From Paraburkholderia aromaticivorans (GTDB lineage Bacteria > Pseudomonadota > Gammaproteobacteria > Burkholderiales > Burkholderiaceae), in the NCBI RefSeq assembly GCF_002278075.1, contig NZ_CP022989.1, positions 62,001-126,000 on the forward strand: a stretch of 64,000 nt of DNA, written 5' to 3'. Made by a program: the position numbers and the translations under genes. This document shows positions 1 through 7,664 of this stretch, one piece after another (position 1 is the stretch's first letter; every line of letters starts with the position of its first letter). The notes under the pieces are model-generated. The model was given only the letters and a program-made list of their open reading frames with translations. It did no database searches and was not told the DNA's origin.

Positions 1-668
1 ATGGCGGTCATCGTGTCTTGCAGTGGCTTGCGCGAGCGCACATGCATAACGACATGCCCCAGCGCCACCACGGGGAGGTCCTGAGTACGCGCGATGAACT
101 CGACCGAGCCGCGATGGATGTCGTCCATGGCGCGTTGATGAAGCACCAACCCTACCCAGGCGCGGCCAGTAAATGTATCGTCGAGCCACTCGACCTGTGC
201 AGCAAGGACATCCTCGTTGGCCGGGAAATCCGGTACAAGAATGGCGAGGCAGTCCGGCATCCCGCGAAGGTGCCGATATTCCTTCTCGGGACGCGAGAGG
301 TCCTGTGGTGTAAGCCGATATTCGCCCTTGGTTGCCCTGGTGCGGGCGAGCGTAATCAGTTCAGACAGGTTTCCGTATCCCTCGCGGTTCCTGGCGAGCA
401 GGATGAGTCCGAACGCGGGGGAGCCGTCGGCATTGACGAGGCGGAAGAACGAGCCGACGATAAACGGCAGCTTTGCTTCCTTCGCTGCGACGTGCGCACG
501 CACCACACCAGCTAGCGAACATTCGTCCGTGATAGCGAGTGCCGAATAACCAAGCTGTGCCGCGCGCTCAGACAGTTCCTCGGCATGCGAAGCGCCATGC
601 AGGAAGCTGAAATTCGAGAGGCAGAAAAGCTCGGCATAAGCCGGCAGCACGTTGAACGTTGTGTCCAT
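1..668 (-). CDS. dnaE2: Error-prone DNA polymerase DnaE2 (ImuC), N-terminal part
   Basis: I translated the minus strand from an ATG at 668 and it stays open to the left edge of the window (222 codons), so only the N-terminal PHP domain is present. It begins MDTTFNVLPAYAELFC and carries FSFLHGAS (about residues 20-27) and ITDECSLAG, both typical of DnaE2/ImuC and not of the replicative DnaE1. The start lies 6 bp after the imuB stop, so it is the third gene of imuA-imuB-dnaE2. DnaE2 is the translesion polymerase of the damage-inducible mutasome. The catalytic palm is outside the window, so activity cannot be judged. Confidence 0.93.
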   Translation of the reverse strand, partial: MDTTFNVLPAYAELFCLSNFSFLHGASHAEELSERAAQLGYSALAITDECSLAGVVRAHVAAKEAKLPFIVGSFFRLVNADGSPAFGLILLARNREGYGNLSELITLARTRATKGEYRLTPQDLSRPEKEYRHLRGMPDCLAILVPDFPANEDVLAAQVEWLDDTFTGRAWVGLVLHQRAMDDIHRGSVEFIARTQDLPVVALGHVVMHVRSRKPLQDTMTA

Positions 669-674
669 CGTGCA

Positions 675-2144
675 TCAGCCGAAGAGTCCGTGAAGGAACC
701 ACCGCTGCTCTTCCTCCGCGTCGCGGCTGCTCACACGCTCACGATATATCCAGTAGCGGCTCTGGTCGTCCGCCTGCGCCACGAAATAGTCGCGCGTTAC
801 GAGCTCGCCATCGAACCAGCCAGCTTCGATACGTTCACCGGGCGACACCATCCGCAGCGGAGACCCATAGAAGGGACGATGCTGACGCATAAGCAGCCGC
901 ACCGGACTGTCCAGCATCCAGGTGGGTCTTGGCAGACCGAGCGGAAGTGGTTCCTGCTTTGACTTGAGCGTCGCCGGCACCCAGCGGTTGGCGACCTCCG
1001 GGCGATGGTCGGCAGTCGGTGCGGGGCGAAGAACGTTATCCTCTCCGAGTCGCGCAACTAGCAGCTCAAGAAGACGTGCGTGGTCTTCCTTTGAACCTCC
1101 CGGTTCCGGGAATAGCGTGTCAGACGCCGGTGCTGCGGACTCGACTTTGGAAGCATCGAGTCGCAGCGCGATGACCGGTGCAGCCAGCTCAATCCGGTGC
1201 AGCCGCTCCTTGAGCAGCCTCACGAGATGTTCCTCTTTCCAGGTCGGCTCGCCCAGCGCGACGTCGATGGTTGTCGGCTCGATAGCGGCGCGCCCGCGTT
1301 CATGTTCGAGCAGCAGCCTTATAGACGTGACAGCCAGCTGCTTGGCGCAAAGCCAGCCGCACAGTTGCACGATGAGTCGATGGGCACCGAAGACTGCGCC
1401 GTCCGCATCCTCAAGCCGGTCCGGCATTTCGATACGTGCGGAGAAAGTCGGCGGTAGTTCTAGCCAGTCAAAGAGTTCGGGCGCGGTGCCAAATGCACGG
1501 TCGAGCGAGTCGAGCAGATGTTCACCACATCGCCGCTGCAGGCCGGCGCGTGGCAAACGCCTGATGTCAGCAATGGTCTCGCAGCCAAGTCCGGACAACC
1601 AGTCTCCGAACGGACGAACTTCCGGAACGGCCAGCATTGGTAATGCGGCCAGTCGTTGCTCGAGCGATGCAAGCTTGAGCACGCGGCGGTTTCCGAACTT
1701 CGCGAGCAGCCATCCACCTTGGCCGGTGGGCGCAGCGCTGATGCGCGCAGTAAGCCCGAGCGTTCCTAGAACATTCTTTACTTCCCGACACAATGCGAGC
1801 AACCCGCCAAAGAGCCGAAGACTTGCACCAACCTCAACTACGACGGTCGCTTCGTCAAGCAAGGCGACTTCAGGCGAGAAGCGCATCAGGGCAACACCCA
1901 CCTCGCGCTGTGCGGCTGCTTCCCTTGCAGCATCGCGTTCATGCATTTCCGTTTCGGGCGACAGTGTCAGCACTCCGCCGCGCTTCATCCCGAGGCGCAC
2001 GCCAGCCGCGCGAGCCGTGCTGTCTGTAATGACCACCTTGTCTTTCTCCAGTACGGCACTTCCGTGCGCGGGCTCAGATGACCACTTCGGTCGGAACACC
2101 TCGAGCGGCAACTTCGGCAAGTGGACGGCGAGAAAGACGCGCAT
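675..2144 (-). CDS. imuB: ImuB, Y-family polymerase-like mutasome adaptor
   Basis: This 489-residue protein starts MRVFLAVHLPKLPLEVF, the usual ImuB opening, and has the Y-family fold but belongs to the branch that lacks catalytic acidic residues and acts as a hub linking ImuA, DnaE2 and the beta clamp (family knowledge). The C-terminal part, with PTWMLDSPVRLL and YGSPLRMVSPGERIEAGWFDG, is characteristic. Its start overlaps the imuA 3' end by 71 bp and its stop is 6 bp before dnaE2, so the three genes form one operon. Length is normal for the family and no lesion is seen. Confidence 0.93.
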   Translation of the reverse strand: MRVFLAVHLPKLPLEVFRPKWSSEPAHGSAVLEKDKVVITDSTARAAGVRLGMKRGGVLTLSPETEMHERDAAREAAAQREVGVALMRFSPEVALLDEATVVVEVGASLRLFGGLLALCREVKNVLGTLGLTARISAAPTGQGGWLLAKFGNRRVLKLASLEQRLAALPMLAVPEVRPFGDWLSGLGCETIADIRRLPRAGLQRRCGEHLLDSLDRAFGTAPELFDWLELPPTFSARIEMPDRLEDADGAVFGAHRLIVQLCGWLCAKQLAVTSIRLLLEHERGRAAIEPTTIDVALGEPTWKEEHLVRLLKERLHRIELAAPVIALRLDASKVESAAPASDTLFPEPGGSKEDHARLLELLVARLGEDNVLRPAPTADHRPEVANRWVPATLKSKQEPLPLGLPRPTWMLDSPVRLLMRQHRPFYGSPLRMVSPGERIEAGWFDGELVTRDYFVAQADDQSRYWIYRERVSSRDAEEEQRWFLHGLFG

Positions 2145-2781
2145 GTCGGGAAAGCAATACAGGAGTGGGTTGAAGGGGAATCGACAGAGGCTCTGCGCGC
2201 GCGGGCCCTCGTCGTTTCACGATGTCGACGGTCAAACCGCCGGCGGATGGTCTTAAAGCAAGCCGCAACAGGGCGGGCGACGAATCCTGTGCGGCCGCCA
2301 GAGGCCTGACCATCACGAAAAGTGTTTCGGATGACTGCGCCGCTAAATGCAGACGCCGCAGCGAAGAGGCCTGCGCGTATTGCGCCCAGAAGATGAGCGC
2401 ACCGCAACTGCCTGCCCGCAGAATCTGCTCCGCCGACCAGAGCGCATCGGCGGTCTTCTGCGCTTTCACCCGCAACACCTGGTCAATGGGAAGTCCGATG
2501 TAGCTGAGTCCAAGCCCGTCCGGGGTGTGCGGCGGCTGCACAAACGCCACAGGGCGGTTGCCCGAACCACTGAGTGCCGGGCGCAACAGTCGTAATTCAC
2601 CGACCCCGGCCTGCTGCACCAACAGGTCGATGAGCGCACCGACTGGCCAGCCCCCGCCGGGGAGCTCGGCCGACAGCGCGGGATAGCCGGTCTCAACGAC
2701 CCGCCCACGGCCACGCGCGAGCTGGGACGCACGCCACAAGGACGGGTGTATCTCTTCGGCCGTGACGGTAGCGGTGGACAT
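2074..2781 (-). CDS. imuA: ImuA, SulA/RecA-like mutasome protein
   Basis: This is a 235-residue protein if translation starts at the ATG at 2781 (MSTATVTAEEIHPSLWRASQ). The frame is open further upstream to 2838, but that extension would run through the LexA box at 2797-2812, so the downstream start is preferred. The GGGWPVGALIDLL segment matches the RecA-like fold of ImuA and the block QDSSPALLRLALRPSAGG is typical. ImuA is needed with ImuB and DnaE2 for damage-induced mutagenesis. A decayed second copy of its C-terminal half lies at about 21.85-22.2 kb. Confidence 0.9.
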   Translation of the reverse strand: MSTATVTAEEIHPSLWRASQLARGRGRVVETGYPALSAELPGGGWPVGALIDLLVQQAGVGELRLLRPALSGSGNRPVAFVQPPHTPDGLGLSYIGLPIDQVLRVKAQKTADALWSAEQILRAGSCGALIFWAQYAQASSLRRLHLAAQSSETLFVMVRPLAAAQDSSPALLRLALRPSAGGLTVDIVKRRGPARAEPLSIPLQPTPVLLSRHARLSRRPLAEVAARGVPTEVVI

Positions 2782-2796
2782 ATGGCAACAAAAAAC

Positions 2797-2812
2797 CTGT
2801 ATATTTATACAG
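2797..2812. promoter_or_regulatory. LexA (SOS) box for imuA-imuB-dnaE2
   Basis: The sequence CTGTATATTTATACAG matches the CTGT-N8-ACAG LexA operator of E. coli and beta-proteobacteria on all eight defined bases. It sits 15 bp upstream of the imuA ATG, where a repressor would cover the promoter. The operon is therefore very probably SOS-controlled. The rightward gene starting at 2930 could also be affected. Confidence 0.9.
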
Positions 2813-2929
2813 TATCGTACACGCAAATTCGTAGGCATGAACTGTCACTTTTATTTGAGGAACGACGGCCGTGCGTCATCCATCGCTCGGCCTCATGTCC
2901 TGCTTCCATTGCTCAGAGGAGATTCCACC

Positions 2930-3139
2930 ATGAGAGCAGACGAATGGGTTCGGGAGGCCGAACGCGAATCGAAGCTTGTGGATGCCCTGTATAAGGCGCG
3001 TCATCTTATTTCGATGCATAACGGCATGACCGTGCGATGCGACGGCGAGAAATGGCCGCTCGATTTCGGCCAGGAGCTGAAGATGATTGACGCCACATTG
3101 AAGATGGCCGGAGTCGAGACTCAACGCCTCAAGCAGTAG
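2930..3139 (+). CDS. Hypothetical protein, 69 aa
   Basis: The start is the ATG at 2930, preceded by GAGGAG at good distance; the longer open frame back to 2762 has no such site and would cross the LexA box and the imuA start. The protein (MRADEWVREAERESKLVDAL...) is charged, soluble and probably mostly helical, with no signal peptide. I do not recognise the family. It is divergent from imuA and its promoter region contains the LexA box, so possible SOS control is worth checking. Confidence 0.6.
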   Translation: MRADEWVREAERESKLVDALYKARHLISMHNGMTVRCDGEKWPLDFGQELKMIDATLKMAGVETQRLKQ

Positions 3140-3211
3140 CTGCTTGCCGAATCGCGAGAACTCGGGCAATCACAGGGAAGAATCGGTTCAGAGGTCCTTC
3201 GAGGTCAGCAG

Positions 3212-3430
3212 ATGCAAACTGAGAAATACCGTGGATACACGCTGTGGGGTCATGCCATCTTGCAGCAGGAAGGCATCCCACAGCCGGCGAAATTCGCAGG
3301 AAGCGGCACGGTCACGCGCGACACCAAGGTCGTCGAGGTATCCGGGGTACTCGACGCTTTTGATAGTGACGAAGAAGCAGAGTTGGTAGGCCTTTCGTGG
3401 TGTCGGGCGTGGGTAGATAGTCACGGCTAG
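3212..3430 (+). CDS. Hypothetical protein, 72 aa, paralogue of the ORF at 4268
   Basis: The protein shows the pattern Y-x-GY-x-(L/V)WG near residues 6-13, SGVL in the middle and a C-terminal WCRAWVDSHG. The ORF at 4268-4522 has the same elements in the same order (YNGYEVWG, SGVL, WARAWVDTHG), so the two are diverged paralogues. No signal peptide or membrane segment is visible. Function is unknown; the conserved ends argue that it is a real small gene. Confidence 0.6.
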   Translation: MQTEKYRGYTLWGHAILQQEGIPQPAKFAGSGTVTRDTKVVEVSGVLDAFDSDEEAELVGLSWCRAWVDSHG

Positions 3431-3571
3431 CGCGGAGGTCGCGGCAACCGCGCTTCGGTTTGCGTAGAACTCGCCTTGCACAATTAGGGTCATCAATCTA
3501 TAACGGACTCGGGTACCGCCGTCCGTGTCGCATTTTTCGCGTGGTGCTCGTCCCGTGAATCGGAGGTGCCC

Positions 3572-4240
3572 ATGTACTGTGCTCGGAGAACGGTTGCTAC
3601 GCTCGTCGCCGTGTCGGCATCGTCGCTCATATCAACAACTCATGCCGAGTCCAGTCTCAGCTACTTAGGAGACGCGACAAATACCATCTACTCCTTGAAC
3701 GGCAATTCCAGCCAAGATGAAGTTGCGAAAGCTTATTCGCAAGGATGCACCGCACTAAAACGCTTGAGCGACGACCAATCTTTCAAAAAGGCGCTCCACA
3801 ACAAAGTCGGAAAATCCGGAGGCACTGAACAGCGCGAAGCGCTCCAAGCAGCGCGTACTTTCGCCGGAAGTTTTGTCGACTCGGAGTCAGGCGCGCTGAA
3901 ACAAATTGGCGTGAGCGACGATGCTGCCAAACAGGTCCTCCATAGAGCATACGACTTCCGGAAGGACATAACTGACAAGCCAGACCCCACTCTTATTGAA
4001 CGAGACATCACCGACACACGGGATGTTGTCTGCAAGGCGAGCGCGCAGGCGTCGGCCTTTTTGCAGGATGCGAAGAACCGAAATCGATGGGAACTGATTG
4101 CCTTGGGATTCGGTGGCGTAGCGCTTATAGCGGCTGACGCCGGGTCCGAGATTCCATCGGGCGGCTTAGCCACCGCTTCATTCGGACTTGGCGTGGGAAT
4201 GGTTGGAACGTTCCTGAGCAAAACCACGAAGGAGTGGTGA
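3572..4240 (+). CDS. Hypothetical secreted or envelope protein, 222 aa
   Basis: The ATG at 3572 follows GGAGG by 5 bp; a GTG two codons earlier overlaps that ribosome site and is less likely. Residues 1-26 form a Sec-type signal peptide ending near THAES. The middle is a Lys/Asp/Gln-rich helical region. The C-terminus contains two short hydrophobic stretches (ELIALGFGGVALIAADAG and a Gly-rich ASFGLGVGMVGTFL), suggesting a hairpin membrane anchor. GC content is lower than that of neighbouring housekeeping-like genes, consistent with acquired DNA. I do not recognise the family. Confidence 0.6.
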   Translation: MYCARRTVATLVAVSASSLISTTHAESSLSYLGDATNTIYSLNGNSSQDEVAKAYSQGCTALKRLSDDQSFKKALHNKVGKSGGTEQREALQAARTFAGSFVDSESGALKQIGVSDDAAKQVLHRAYDFRKDITDKPDPTLIERDITDTRDVVCKASAQASAFLQDAKNRNRWELIALGFGGVALIAADAGSEIPSGGLATASFGLGVGMVGTFLSKTTKEW

Positions 4241-4267
4241 GACCGATGCAACGTTGAGCGTCAATAA

Positions 4268-4522
4268 GTGCCGGTGCAGACATTGCACGAGAATCGAGCA
4301 ACTGAGCTGAGGCACAAGCAAAAAACGGAACCGGAGTTATACAACGGATACGAAGTGTGGGGCATGCTATCCCGCAGAATGGAGGCTACGCCGCTAGCGG
4401 CAATAACGTCTGGCCGGAAATTCATTGAAGGTTCAGGCGTGCTTGCGACATGCGGACCCGAGGGAGAGGCGCGCGCCATCGGTATGGCGTGGGCTCGCGC
4501 ATGGGTTGACACTCACGGGTAG
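4268..4522 (+). CDS. Hypothetical protein, 84 aa, paralogue of the ORF at 3212
   Basis: The frame starts with GTG at 4268 (MPVQTLHENRATELRHKQK). It shares YNGYEVWG, the SGVL core and the C-terminal WARAWVDTHG with the 72-residue protein at 3212 and has an extra polar N-terminal segment. A nine-base-pair hairpin overlaps its stop codon. Function is unknown. The pair brackets the secreted protein at 3572. Confidence 0.55.
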   Translation: MPVQTLHENRATELRHKQKTEPELYNGYEVWGMLSRRMEATPLAAITSGRKFIEGSGVLATCGPEGEARAIGMAWARAWVDTHG

Positions 4523-4536
4523 GTCAGACCCGTGAG
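4512..4536. terminator. Strong hairpin at the end of the 4268 gene
   Basis: CTCACGGGT and ACCCGTGAG form a perfect nine-base-pair stem with a seven-base loop. The plus strand lacks a T tract after it, but read leftward the hairpin is preceded on the plus strand side by AAAAAG at 4539, giving T-rich sequence only for minus-strand entry. It overlaps the 4268 stop codon and sits directly before the repeat at 4538. Confidence 0.5.
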
Positions 4537-4537
4537 C

Positions 4538-4620
4538 TAAAAAGACTTCCATCCACTTATGGCTTTGTGTCTTAAAGGACTCTTCATGTCGATGAAGAAG
4601 TAAAAAGACATCTAGCGAAT
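4538..4620 (+). repeat. Left copy of an 83/84-bp noncoding repeat flanking the arsenic island
   Basis: This stretch and 34118-34201 are related along their whole length and lie in the same orientation. Shared blocks include TAAAAAGA, CCATCCA(C/A)TTATGGCTTT, GAAGAAG, AAAGACAT and a common end CTAGCGAAT. Everything that looks like the arsenic/sulfur island (5074-33570) lies between the two copies. The left copy contains a CTTCAT-GTCG-ATGAAG hairpin. It could be an attachment or end sequence of a mobile unit or a dispersed noncoding element; no integrase is visible. Confidence 0.6.
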
Positions 4621-5073
4621 GATGTTTTAACTTTTACCGGGGGCTCATTTTAGGTCCCCGGCACTGCTCCAGCGCCGCACTATCGCGCTCCTCAAAAGTG
4701 CGGCCGGGCGCCGGTCAGCATGTCCCAGTATTCCTGACGCGGCAACCCGACCGCCTGAGGAAGCCTCATTTCGGGCCATCCTTCGCAGAGAAAGCGCATT
4801 CAGTTGTCAGCCGGCCTCGGTAGCGTGCTGTAATACACGATGGAACTCCCCAAAGCTCGCACGAGATTAAGCTGCCGGGGATGGGGGACCATTCTGAGTA
4901 TTTGTACGTCGCCGAGGTGCCTCGCGGGCGCAGTGCTTTTTAGAATGGCAAGCATCGCGGGCGTAACCCAAGTCGCGCGGGCACCGGGATTTACCTAGAG
5001 AGCGGTGGGCGCTGTTCGCGGCCGCTTAACTAGGCGGGAAGTCAAACGCTCCTCGCTTCCGTAAGGATAAACG
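4621..5073. other. Gene-poor stretch with a hairpin and a possible small ORF remnant
   Basis: No convincing intact gene is present. A hairpin CCGGGG/CCCCGG lies at 4637-4661. On the minus strand, 4799-4692 encodes 35 residues (MRFLCEGWPEMRLPQAVGLP onward) and the same frame is open upstream of it apart from one TGA, so this may be the end of a decayed gene. I do not recognise the product. Confidence 0.3.
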
Positions 5074-5508
5074 TCAAAGTGCCTTCTTGAAGCAGACAGC
5101 GCTCGCCGGGCACAACTGTGAAAATTGCGTACTCCCCTGCAACTCTGCAGGCGCGGTGCCTCGGTCGACACGTGCATAGGCGACCCTCGGAAAGAAGTCT
5201 GCAGCAGTCGTGGTGAGCAACCAAAGCTCGCCAACGCCTGAGGCTCGCGCGAGGTCTTCGGCGTGAGCCACCAAGTCGCCACCCAAACGACAATTGCGAG
5301 CAAGCTTCGCTACCGCCAGCGACCGCAGCAACGCATCGGTTCCAAACCGCTCCAGGCCAACGCTGCCGACAACTGAACCAGCGGCATTTTCTGCGACAGC
5401 AAAACTGCGCAACAGGTCGGGAGTTACATCGGAAGCCGGCAACCCGTTTTCCGCGAGCAATACTTTGATGGCATCAAGGTCTTCGTTTCGTGCAGCACGT
5501 ATCATCAT
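5074..5508 (-). CDS. arsN2: GNAT acetyltransferase, ArsN2-like
   Basis: This 144-residue protein has the GNAT fold: an N-terminal IRAARNEDLDAIKVLLAENGLP helix region, a central beta strand GSVGLERFG, LLRSLAVAKLARNCRLGGDLV covering the acetyl-CoA loop (the usual R/Q-x-x-G-x-G/A appears as RNCRLGG), and a C-terminal LWLLTTTAADFF. This arrangement is that of ArsN2, found in arsenic operons and implicated in detoxification by acetylation; substrate here is inferred only. It is the last gene of a leftward run from 7509, 34 bp after the MFS gene. The C-terminus (CPASAVCFKKAL) is typical. Confidence 0.75.
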   Translation of the reverse strand: MMIRAARNEDLDAIKVLLAENGLPASDVTPDLLRSFAVAENAAGSVVGSVGLERFGTDALLRSLAVAKLARNCRLGGDLVAHAEDLARASGVGELWLLTTTAADFFPRVAYARVDRGTAPAELQGSTQFSQLCPASAVCFKKAL

Positions 5509-5542
5509 AGTCGAGTTATCGTGGGTGATTTTGGAAGCGAAG

Positions 5543-6805
5543 TCAGGCGGCTCCAGTTGTCATGTGACGGCTGACCCGAACAGCCACACAGAACGCAATT
5601 GCAGACAGTATCGAGACGAGAAAGACCGTCCATTCAACCGTCACATAGCCATGCGTGAAGCTCCAGATGCTGGCAGCGGCAATCGGCGCGATTCCCTTCG
5701 CGACGTTCGACGGAAAGGAAAGCATACCGCTGACCGCGCCATACCCCTCCGTCCACATCAGGTCCTGGACGATGGTGCCGCGGAGGATGGTCATCATGCC
5801 ATTCGCGGCGCCGTAGCAAAGCGCAAACAACCACAGCAGCGCGGCGGACTGGCCCGCGCCTATCAGGACAAGGGTCGACAGGGGAAAGAGCGTTACGACG
5901 ATGATGCCGACCGTACTCACGTGAACGGTTCGACCGAAAGTGAACCACACCGCTCGCGAGGCGACCTGAGCTGGGCCAATGAGCGCCATGGTTGTAACCA
6001 GGACAGCGTTCGACACGCCGCGCTCAACCATGAGCGGCACAAGATGGAAAGTGAGTGCCGCGAATGTCGCATAGTAGGCCGTAAAGCAGATGGCGAGCGC
6101 CCAGAAAATTGGCGAATGAACAGCACGACGTGTAGCCGCATTGTTCGCCCTTTTTACATCGCCACTCGCCGGCCGTGCTTCAGCGGCAATCCTCGACGAA
6201 CGGATTGCCGCCATGTGAACAGGAAGGCAGATGAGAATGTTCAGTGCAGCGAGAACAACAAGTGACATGCGCCATCCGACCGCGCCAATGAGGAACTGGG
6301 TCAACGGAATAAAAACCGTGCTGGCGAATCCGGCGACCAAAGTGATGAGCGTGATTTTGGTACGGAAGCTTCGCGGATAGCGGTGGGTCACTACCGCAAA
6401 TACCGGGTCATAAAATGTGGCCGCCATGGAAACGCCAAGGCCAATCCACACGACGAACAACATCGTCAACGATTGAGCCTCGGCCCAGAGTAGCAGCATC
6501 GCCGCGGCGATGACCGAGCCGAGGGCCATGACCCGGCGCCCCAGTCCATGGTCAATCCAGCGCCCAATGGGATAGGCCGCGAATCCTGAAACCAGCAACC
6601 CCACGGAAAGCGCGCCGTTCATCGCCGTCCGGCTCCAGCCCATGGCTTGCTCCATAGGCACAACCAGCAGCGAAAAGGAGTAATAGACAGAGCCCCAGGA
6701 TACGAGTTGAGCCACCGCCAGTGCCCAGGTCACAAGCCTGTCGCGACTGTCCGTCTGCGCGGTCTCGTAGCGTGCGCTCTCGTCCTGATTCGACGTCGTG
6801 CTCAA
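5543..6805 (-). CDS. MFS transporter in the arsenic operon
   Basis: This 420-residue protein has about 12 hydrophobic segments and the MFS loop motif GRWIDHGLGRRVM after the second one. The start is a TTG at 6805 with AGAGG six bases upstream; there is no better ATG nearby. It lies between two unknown ORFs and arsN2 in a leftward operon behind an operator-like palindrome, divergent from arsH. The position suggests export of an arsenic compound, as for the MFS-type ArsK or ArsP-like functions, but the sequence alone does not identify the substrate, so no symbol is given. Confidence 0.8.
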   Translation of the reverse strand: MSTTSNQDESARYETAQTDSRDRLVTWALAVAQLVSWGSVYYSFSLLVVPMEQAMGWSRTAMNGALSVGLLVSGFAAYPIGRWIDHGLGRRVMALGSVIAAAMLLLWAEAQSLTMLFVVWIGLGVSMAATFYDPVFAVVTHRYPRSFRTKITLITLVAGFASTVFIPLTQFLIGAVGWRMSLVVLAALNILICLPVHMAAIRSSRIAAEARPASGDVKRANNAATRRAVHSPIFWALAICFTAYYATFAALTFHLVPLMVERGVSNAVLVTTMALIGPAQVASRAVWFTFGRTVHVSTVGIIVVTLFPLSTLVLIGAGQSAALLWLFALCYGAANGMMTILRGTIVQDLMWTEGYGAVSGMLSFPSNVAKGIAPIAAASIWSFTHGYVTVEWTVFLVSILSAIAFCVAVRVSRHMTTGAA

Positions 6806-6831
6806 TTGTTTCCTCTCGTTGGGTCAGTCGG

Positions 6832-7155
6832 TTAAACGTCGGCAGCGCCGATGCAAAAGGAGTCGCAGCAAAAGAACCTTCGCGAAGCAAGTCTGTCGGC
6901 GATGGTGCGGCCGACCCGCTCTGGCGGTGGGCAGGCGTTGCGCGGTCCAACTATCCGCTGGTCTGTCTGTACCTTGCCAAGAAAACCGATTCCTTCGCGT
7001 TCGCAATACCCTCGTGTGCGTAGCGCGACGAGCGCTTCTCTCGGGTGTGCGGACACGCCGACGACGCCGCTCCTTTTTTCGTGGGTCGTCAACGCGACGA
7101 AAAGCTTCAACCCTTCGTCGGCGACCCTATTGCGTGTCCGCAGCAACGGAGTCAT
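6832..7155 (-). CDS. Unknown ORF, 107 aa, possibly the second part of a split gene
   Basis: The frame starts with ATG at 7155, has no clear ribosome site, and lies in the same reading frame as the ORF ending at 7165, separated only by TGA-TGT-GAC-TAG. Codon third positions are GC-rich as in real genes here. The segment NRVADEGLKLFVALTTHE followed by PREALVALRTRGYCERE and GFLGKV weakly resembles the C-terminal domain of PurM/HypE/SelD-type proteins (VANEG...VA then ALxxLR and IGxV). That resemblance is my reading only. It could be a real downstream gene or the tail of a gene broken by two stops. Confidence 0.4.
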   Translation of the reverse strand: MTPLLRTRNRVADEGLKLFVALTTHEKRSGVVGVSAHPREALVALRTRGYCEREGIGFLGKVQTDQRIVGPRNACPPPERVGRTIADRLASRRFFCCDSFCIGAADV

Positions 7156-7164
7156 CTAGTCACA

Positions 7165-7509
7165 TCACGGCCAGAAACGACCCAAGGACTTCGCATCCAG
7201 GACAACGACAGCAGCCGACGACCCGCCAGTCCCGAGAAATCGCGCCCGCTCGAGCGTCTCGTCGAGCGCGCCCGTCAGCGCAATCGCTGACGTCGCGTAA
7301 CCGGTCTGCAACTCGAACGCTCTTGCGACGTCTGTCGAAAGCGACGCACGCCAGGACCGTGTCGCGGCCGAGCCGTCGGAACGCCGTATCGCGTCGCTGG
7401 CCGCTGGTCGCTCTGCCTTCAGCAGGACCAACGCCTGCATCGAGCCGCAGTGCCACCCATCCGCTGCCGACAAGGAAGGTCCAGTCGACAAGAGGTCTTC
7501 GCGGTCCAT
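7165..7509 (-). CDS. Unknown ORF, 114 aa, first gene behind the ars operator
   Basis: Translation from ATG 7509 is supported by AGGGAG just upstream and by a perfect operator-like palindrome at 7529-7552. Third codon positions are strongly GC-rich. The protein (MDREDLLSTGPSLSAADGWH...) is soluble, has no signal peptide, and ends with an alternating strand-like segment SSAAVVVLDAKSLGRFWP. I do not recognise it. It leads a leftward operon with the 6832 ORF, an MFS transporter and arsN2 and is divergent from arsH, which points to an arsenic role by context. Confidence 0.5.
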   Translation of the reverse strand: MDREDLLSTGPSLSAADGWHCGSMQALVLLKAERPAASDAIRRSDGSAATRSWRASLSTDVARAFELQTGYATSAIALTGALDETLERARFLGTGGSSAAVVVLDAKSLGRFWP

Positions 7510-7528
7510 GACAGCTCCCTAAAATTTC

Positions 7529-7552
7529 ACATTTCCAGAATAGCGGAAATGT
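7529..7552. promoter_or_regulatory. Perfect palindrome between divergent ars operons, candidate ArsR operator
   Basis: The arms ACATTTCC and GGAAATGT are exact inverse complements around an eight-base centre (AGAATAGC). It lies 19 bp upstream of the leftward ATG at 7509 and 112 bp upstream of arsH. ArsR repressors bind such dyads; the likely ligand is the ArsR encoded at 8451. Direct binding is inferred. Confidence 0.6.
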
Positions 7553-7664
7553 CCTAGAATGCAAAGCACGAAACGATGACGCTTGCTCCTCAGCTGGCAG
7601 CAATGCCGGGTTGAGGCGGCGAACATCGGGTGCAGTCAGAAACGTCAAATAGCAAGGTAATGAG

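Noticed and set aside
922..2256. Long plus-strand frame of 444 codons opposite imuB
   Set aside because: It is the antisense shadow of a well-recognised gene; its composition (Ser/Arg-rich) shows no family.
7155..7167. TGA-TGT as a selenocysteine site joining the two unknown ORFs
   Set aside because: A TAG follows two codons later in the same frame, so recoding TGA alone would not join them, and no SECIS-like structure was recognised.
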